Below are positions 58,902 through 64,000 of a stretch of DNA of 64,000 bases, in pieces (position 1 is the first letter of the stretch; every line of letters begins with the position of its first letter). The DNA comes from Scenedesmus sp. ARA3. Taxonomy: Eukaryota > Chlorophyta > Chlorophyceae > Sphaeropleales > Scenedesmaceae. Where the stretch lies: assembly GCA_004335835.1 (NCBI GenBank), contig RWJK01001870.1, positions 1 to 64,000 of the forward strand, read 5' to 3'. A model generated the notes under the pieces. It was not told where the DNA came from. It ran no database searches and was given only the letters and a program-made list of their open reading frames with translations. The position numbers were made by a program, and so were the translations under genes.

Positions 58902-59910
58902 AGCAGCTGATCGAACAAGGCTGCCTGCAGGTTGTGGGTTTGGGGAGTGAAGCAATGTATGCAGAGGGGTGCTGGTGAGCAGTGGGCAACAGCGTGATGT
59001 GTTACTGCTGGGTGTGACATGAGCATGTTGTGTATGGTATGCAGCCGTAGTAGCGTGCTGCACGGCCTGGCACATGCTGTTTGTTGTGCTGCTGGGTCAA
59101 ACGACTTGGTCATAGTTGTCCCAATAGTCAAGCAAAGCAGCGTGTGCCGTTACCTGTCCTTCTGCAGTCACGTAAGGCCGCACCGCGCTCTGGTACAGTG
59201 AGTGGTGCTTTGGGGGGTTGAGGAAGTGGCGCCGCACACACAGCTGCAGTGCAGGAGAACCAACAAGAAGCCCTCTGTTGTGTCAATGCTGGCACAGCGC
59301 ACAAGGTGATGAGCAGTGCTGATCTGGCCAGCTGTTGCAGCACTTTGCGAGTGAGCCAGCTCCAAAGAAGCTGTACTGCAGCTGCTGAAGCTCTACTCGC
59401 AGAGCGCCTCAACTAGCATGCAGCTGCAAAGGCAAGTGGCAGCCGCAGTAACACATGGGTGCTGCTAAAGAATTGTGTAGCAGACTGCAGGGCTGCTGCT
59501 GATGATGCTGCTCGATGGCTGACTGCTGCTGCTGCTGCTGCTGCTGCTGCCATTGTTGCAGGGAGCCGGGTGGCTCCTGCACACAGCTGGCCAATACAGC
59601 TACTACTCACACTCCAGATAGCATCGCCAAGGAAGGCTAGCGCCAGTGTATCGTCTGCTGTACTGCTGACAGCTTTGATTGGTTTGCTATTGCTGGCAGC
59701 AGCGGCTTGTATGCTTCTGCGAGGAGTGCGGCACGCTGCAAAGAAGCTGGCTGCTGGCCGTAACCTAGTTTGTGACGGCAGCGTTGATTGTTCAGCTAGG
59801 CTGGAAAAGCGTGTGAATCCAGATGTTGGTACAGTTGTGCTGCTGCATTTGTGCCTACACCCTGCTTGTCCGTGATGTTGCTGTAGCTGCGTCATGTTGC
59901 TGGCATGCAT
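57558..59910 (-). CDS. Mini-ribonuclease III (plant RNC3/RNC4-like), probably plastid
   Basis: A small RNase III without a double-strand RNA-binding domain; plant and bacterial relatives trim ribosomal or intron RNA. Four exons, phase 0 throughout: 59910-59611, 59243-59154, 58924-58724, 57713-57558, giving 248 aa. After a transit-like N terminus of about 85 residues come LALAFLGDAIWS (Asp96), LCVRRHFLNPPKHHSLYQSA, VRPYVTAEGQ, LTAAEAALLRRIAAWQAVK, the second signature AYRKATALEALVG with Glu195, and HLHLSDPHRLELLVGALL. This matches mini-RNase III in order and length. A run of about 14 serines is inserted after DQLLSS. The C-terminal end is uncertain, because ACCA|GTGAGTG at the stop could also be a donor. 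Seven copies of the exon 3 donor fill the last intron. Divergent from the ZIP gene, 361 bp apart. Confidence 0.88.
57885..58775 (-). repeat. Seven copies of the exon 3 donor (mini-RNase III)
   Basis: The exon end coding AEAYRKATALEAL with donor GCCCTG|GTGGGT (true end 58724) recurs in the last intron at about 58617-58665, 58449-58495, 58344-58390, 58246-58292, 58079-58125, 57976-58020 and, weakly, 57888-57925. Most copies keep GAGGC(T/G)TACAGGAAGGC and the G|GTG donor; several are preceded by a similar GCATGTGGCGGCAG word. Spacing is about 98-168 bp. Confidence 0.95.
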
Positions 59911-60271
59911 GCTGCAGCTTGTGCTACGCAGCAGCCTGGCCTGGCAGCACCAGAAATTGTCAACACACAGTTGTAGAGGGGATATAGCACAGATGATCTA
60001 TGATGGGGCTTCGGGTGGAGCAACTTTGACCGACTGTTACTGTCACACAGGGCACAGGGGTCAAGAGATGCTGGCTGCATCGTTCCGCAGGGCAAGTATG
60101 CCCATACCACGGATCTTTGTTACAACTGAACTGAGAGCGCACAAACAAGCAAACAGAGACCTGCGCAGGACAGCGTAGGGAGAGGCCACACTGGCCTGAG
60201 CAGACGTTAGCCATCCCTTGGGCGTTTTTTTCAGCGAGGCTTAGCCTTCGCTGTTCCCACGCCTTAAGGAG
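59911..60271. promoter_or_regulatory. Divergent promoter region, mini-RNase III / ZIP transporter
   Basis: 361 bp between the two start codons on opposite strands. No clear core element seen. Confidence 0.45.
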
Positions 60272-63200
60272 ATGGTGAGCATGGCGGGCAGCTACATTCA
60301 GCTTTCTTGGGACACCGGTCCTCTCACGCTCCCAGTCAGCCTCATTCGATCACCTCGTTCTGCAGGCAGTTCAAGGAAATGTTGCCCTGGCCTTCGGGCT
60401 GGTCGTGGCTGCCGGCATGTGCACATGCTTCGGAGCCATGCTGGTGTTCTGCACCAGCCTCGCAAACCACCGGGTGCTGGCTGCAGCACTGGGTGCTTCA
60501 GCAGGCGTGATGATGGTGAGAGATCGGCCAGCATCTTGAAGGCTGAACTAAGCATGGAATCTATCTAGCACAGTCAGCTCACTACAGCAGCTCACTGGAC
60601 CCGTCAACCCTGGACCTGTGTGCTTTGTTCTTGCAGCGGTGATGTCAGATGCACGAGGATGCAGTGCCACACCTCCAGTGGTTTGCAGCAGCATGCTTGC
60701 ATTGCTGCTCTGGCTGCACCCCCACATCCCATCACCCCTGACCCTCTCATCTCACAGCCCACAAGTCACCCTTCCTCCCTGCCATCTGCCACCTGCCATG
60801 CAGTACGTGAGCTTTGTTGAGATCACCAACAAAGCAGTCACCGCGTTTGCTGATGCCGGCATGCCCGCTCACGAGGCAGCCCGCTACGCCACCTTCTCAT
60901 TCTTCCTGGGTGTGGTTGCCACCTGGCTGCTGGGCAAGCTGGTGGACTGCCTTGCCACAGCAGCACGCGTTATTCAGGCCAGGAAGGTGCGAAGCATTCT
61001 GTGATGGATAACCAGATGTCAGTGGGTGCGTTGTCAGAGATAGGATGGCACACAGCATCCAGGACCAGACACCAATAGGCGCAAACAAGCAGCGAGGCAT
61101 GCGCTGTGGGGTGATGTTTGGTGTCTGTGGGCATCCGGCCCTTTTGCAAGGTTGTTTGGTGATCGTAATAGCATTCGGTTGCAATGCCATGGTTGCTATG
61201 CCATGGATTTTTTTTTGAGTGCTCACACCGGCCGTTGCTTGCTGCTTGCAGGAGCGTCTCGCTGCAAGCGGCCGTGCTGGACGCTGTGCGCAGTTCTCTC
61301 TGTGCTCCTGCATTCCTGGCGCTGGCAGCAAGGCAGCCGCAGCAGCAGACGTCGAGTCTGGCGGCGCAACTGCCACAGTGGTTACTGCCGGCAGTCTTCA
61401 TCATCAGCAGCTGGATGTTGACGCATGCGGCGCAGCAACAGACCAAGCAGCCAAGAACCACACCACCTCCTCTTCCGCAGCCGCTAGCAAGGGCCCTACA
61501 GTGTCAGCTGATGCAGCGGCCGTTGACCCGCTTGCTGCACCAGCTGTGCCGCCTATGGTGCTGGCTGCAAGCGGCTGCAAGTGCGGCTCTGCAGCATCGT
61601 CTGTGGATGGCTCTGTCACCATGTGCGACTGCTGCTGCGAGGGAGTGCCGCCTGCAGCACCCCTGGAGATCCCCCCACAGGTGAACAGGCTGCTTCGTTG
61701 TGGACAGAGAGTTTTCAGATAGCATGTAAGCATGTAAGTATCCTGAGCACGTCCGATCGAAATGTGGCGTAGTGCTGGCAGGGTGGCATGTGCAGCCACT
61801 GCTCTGATGAACCTGTCGCCTTGCAGGCGCCGTGTGCGGTGCACACCATTGGATATCGACTTGGTGCTGCCCGCTGACTGCCAGCTGAATGTGGCAGGAG
61901 CTGCTGCATGAGCATTTTTAAACTGTTGGATCGACTATACGGCGGCTGCTGCGTGTTGCTTCGGTTGCTTGCTTGCAGGAGAACCTCCAGCTGGCGTCCA
62001 GCCCTGCATGCAGTCGTCTGGCACGCAGGACACCAGTATTTTACTGTCTGCTGTGTGGTGAACCCAAGGTGGTTTGAAAGTGGCTTTCTCCTCTGAGTTC
62101 ACCTCTTGCTAGAAATACGTGTAATTGATTGATTGATTGTGTGGTGTGCGCTTGCAGGAGAACCAGCAGCTGGCGGCCATGATCGCGTCTGACCCGCACG
62201 CCGCTGACCTGGCGCGCACCGGGCTGCTGACGGGGCTGGCGGTGGGCCTGCACAACCTGCCTGAGGGCCTGGCCACGTTTGTGGCCACACTGGCCTCACC
62301 CTCTGCTGGCATTGCCATCGCTGTGGCCATGTGAGTGGTTATTTGCGTGGTTTGGATGTGTACTGAAGGCCTGGCCACCTTTGTGGCCACGCTGGCCTCG
62401 CCATCCGCTGGCATTGCCATCTCTGTCGCCATGTGAGTGCATCTGTGTGTATGGCATCTGTAAAGGGAGGCCTGGCCACGTTTGTGGCCACGCTGGCATC
62501 ACCCTCTGCTGGCATTTCCATCGCGGTCGCCATGTGAGTTGTGCATCCTGTGTGTATTCAAAATGTCAGGATGTCATGAGTATGCATGCGCGCCCTGCTC
62601 TACTTGCTTGCCCATTGCTTCTTGTTTGCATGCAGTGCGCTGCACAACATTCCGGAGGGCGGCGGCGTCGGCAAGCCCATCTACCACGCCACCCTCCTGT
62701 ACATACTCTGTACATGCCCTTGACTGTCCTGTTTTGCTGTTCCCTGCTGTTTGTTTGCTGCAGTGCGCTGCACAACATCCCGGAGGACGTCGTCGTGGCC
62801 ATGCCCATCTACTACGCCACCCTCCTGTACATGCCCTTGACTGTCCTGTTGTGCTGTTCTGTTCCTGTTTCGATGCTGCAGTGCGCTGCACAACATCCCC
62901 GAGGGTGTTGTTGTGGCCATGCCCATCTACTACGCCACTCCCCCAAATGCACTGCACCCTCAATATTGCATCACTTTTTCTGTGCATGCAGTGCGCTGCA
63001 CAACATCCCTGAAGGCGTCGTCGTGGCCATGCCCATCTACTACGCCACCAAGTCCCGCTGGCGCGCCTTTGGCTGGTCCTTTGTGAGCGGCGTTGCAGAG
63101 CCCATCGGCGGCTTGCTGGGCTATGCTGTGCTTGCAGGAAACGGCATGTCCCCGATCGCTTTTGCAGTCATGTTTGGCTTTGTGGCGGGCATGATGGTGT

Positions 63201-63331
63201 ACATCAGCGTGCGTGAGCTGATTCCAACCGCGCTGCGCTACGACCCGACAGATAAGGCGGTGACCAGCTCATGCATTCTGGGCATGGCAGTGATGGCCAG
63301 CAGCTTGCTGCTGTTCAAGGCGCAGGGCTGA
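60272..63331 (+). CDS. ZIP-family metal transporter (ZTP29/ZupT-like)
   Basis: Moves zinc or related divalent metals across a membrane into the cytosol; plant ZTP29 is an ER protein, and the location here is not visible. Six exons with closed phases: 60272-60274, 60366-60515, 60804-60986, 61252-61680, 62158-62330, 62992-63331, giving 425 aa. The first exon is proposed as the ATG alone (ATG|GTGAGC). Membrane segments include [39 protein letters not shown] and a cluster at the end. Both ZIP metal motifs are present: HNLPEG (His287) and HNIPEG (His316), then [16 protein letters not shown] and [13 protein letters not shown]. The loop between segments 3 and 4 (about 140 residues, exon 4) is Ala/Ser-rich with Cys clusters (CKCG, CDCCCEG) that might bind metal, which is inference. 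Intron 5 carries five exon-edge copies and intron 4 one. Confidence 0.93.
61972..62000 (+). repeat. Copy of the exon 5 acceptor (ZIP)
   Basis: CTTGCAG|GAGAACCTCCAGCTGGCG repeats the exon 5 start (CTTGCAG|GAGAACCAGCAGCTGGCG, at 62158) about 180 bp upstream. Confidence 0.85.
62368..62535 (+). repeat. Two copies of the exon 5 donor (ZIP)
   Basis: The exon 5 end coding [18 protein letters not shown] with donor GCCAT|GTGAGTG (true end 62330) recurs at about 62368-62432 and 62470-62533, each closing with GCCAT|GTGAGT. Spacing is about 102 bp. Confidence 0.97.
62625..62945 (+). repeat. Three copies of the exon 6 acceptor (ZIP)
   Basis: The exon 6 start GCAG|TGCGCTGCACAACATC (62992) recurs at about 62625-62720, 62755-62850 and 62870-62945. 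The copies code ALHNIPE(G/D) and PIY(H/Y)AT and include the pyrimidine tract before the AG. The first two continue with TACATGCCCTTGACTGTCCT before the next acceptor; only the last, true copy runs on into the transporter end. Confidence 0.97.
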
Positions 63332-64000
63332 GGGGCTGGCTGTTGGGTGGGCTGCTGTTTGCTTAGCGGCCACCAGTGTACGCGGTTGAGGGGGCCGGCT
63401 GACTGTGGGGTGGATTGCTGCTTTGCTTTCCGTCGTCAGTGTGTGCAGCTGGCGGCCGGCTGGCTGTGCGGTGAGTTGCTTTTTGCCCAGTCAGCAGTGG
63501 GGTTGTAACAAACAGTTGGTTTGTGGCGAGAGCAGAGCTGAGTGCGCTCCTGTCGTGGGACGGAGATGTTTGTCGTGTCAATTATCACTTTTGTCAATGT
63601 TTGGGTAGACGGCCAGCTACCAGCACAGTGTGCGGCGCATTGTGCAGTACAGGGCCAGCCAAGCGAGCGGCTTTTGGTGGATGATTACCGTGCAGCTGTA
63701 AGTGCTGCTGCTGCGTGATTTGCAGCAATTCTGGCGTCGTCAATGAAACTATGATACTAGTATTCCTGATGATGCAGCGAACACATGCGCGTCAAGCAAA
63801 CAGTGCTGTCGTTACGTGCTTGCCACAGCAGTGTATGTGGCATGTGTGCGTGTGTTTCAGAGTGTAGTCTCTGCACGACAGCTGTAGTTCTTCTTTGCAG
63901 CGATGGTTGCAGCGACAGCAGGCATGCCACCAACAATGGGTAACATGATGATGATGAGCAGGCATGCCACCAATCTGGTTGCTGCCAGGAGAGGCTGTTT
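63332..64000. other. 3' region of the ZIP gene
   Basis: No gene. TGTAA at 63504-63508, about 175 nt past the stop, fits the green-algal poly(A) signal. GCAGGCATGCCACCAA occurs twice near 63918 and 63959. Confidence 0.45.

Noticed and set aside
60366..63331. Bacterial contamination, because the transporter resembles E. coli ZupT
   Set aside because: Spliceosomal introns with closed phases and plant ZTP29-like features show it is an algal nuclear gene.

Overview
The window looks like nuclear DNA of a chlorophycean green alga, possibly Scenedesmaceae-like, although the genus is my inference. It holds multi-exon genes with short GT-AG introns, plant and algal gene families (plastid-type SufA/IscA, SDP6-type mitochondrial glycerol-3-phosphate dehydrogenase, plant-type mini-RNase III, a tyrosine-kinase-like receptor kinase), very many CTG/CAG triplets coding polyQ, polyA and polyS, and long non-coding spacers. 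I see no prokaryotic operons, rRNA, tRNA or CRISPR.

Layout. 1-2.0 kb: spacer with a SINE-like piece and a LINE-like tail. 2.0-5.1 kb (-): LisH-domain Q-rich protein. 6.4-7.9 kb (-): single-exon ArfGAP. 10.7-16.8 kb (-): 1383-aa Q/A-rich protein of unknown function. 17.7-26.0 kb (-): FAD-dependent glycerol-3-phosphate dehydrogenase, 13 exons, head-to-head with a SufA/IscA gene at 26.3-28.3 kb (+). 31.8-41.4 kb (-): receptor-like TKL kinase, 16 exons. 43.2-53.9 kb (+): tandem array of four related two-exon genes for small secreted peptides. 55.1-55.4 kb: LINE-like fragment. 57.6-59.9 kb (-): mini-RNase III, head-to-head with a ZIP metal transporter at 60.3-63.3 kb (+). For the Q/A-rich protein, the dehydrogenase, the SufA gene, the kinase, the mini-RNase III and the ZIP gene I could close every exon-exon phase by eye, giving uninterrupted proteins of 1383, 615, 165, 1246, 248 and 425 aa.

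The most striking feature is shared by most of the multi-exon genes. Their introns carry one to seven direct, diverged copies of the adjacent exon edge together with its splice site. Donor-side copies lie downstream of the exon and acceptor-side copies lie upstream, so the outermost copy is the one that keeps the reading frame. I count about 21 such copies in the dehydrogenase, about 12 in the kinase, 7 in the mini-RNase III, 6 in the ZIP gene and 3 in the SufA gene. A second theme is that many 3' splice sites consist of a CTG array ending in CAG. A third is the secreted-peptide array, with a shared upstream DNA module, a conserved 2-exon structure, and a CTG array (up to 44 triplets) just before the acceptor of a tiny last exon.

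The genes do not form one pathway. Two divergent pairs with short spacers (276 and 361 bp) may share promoters.
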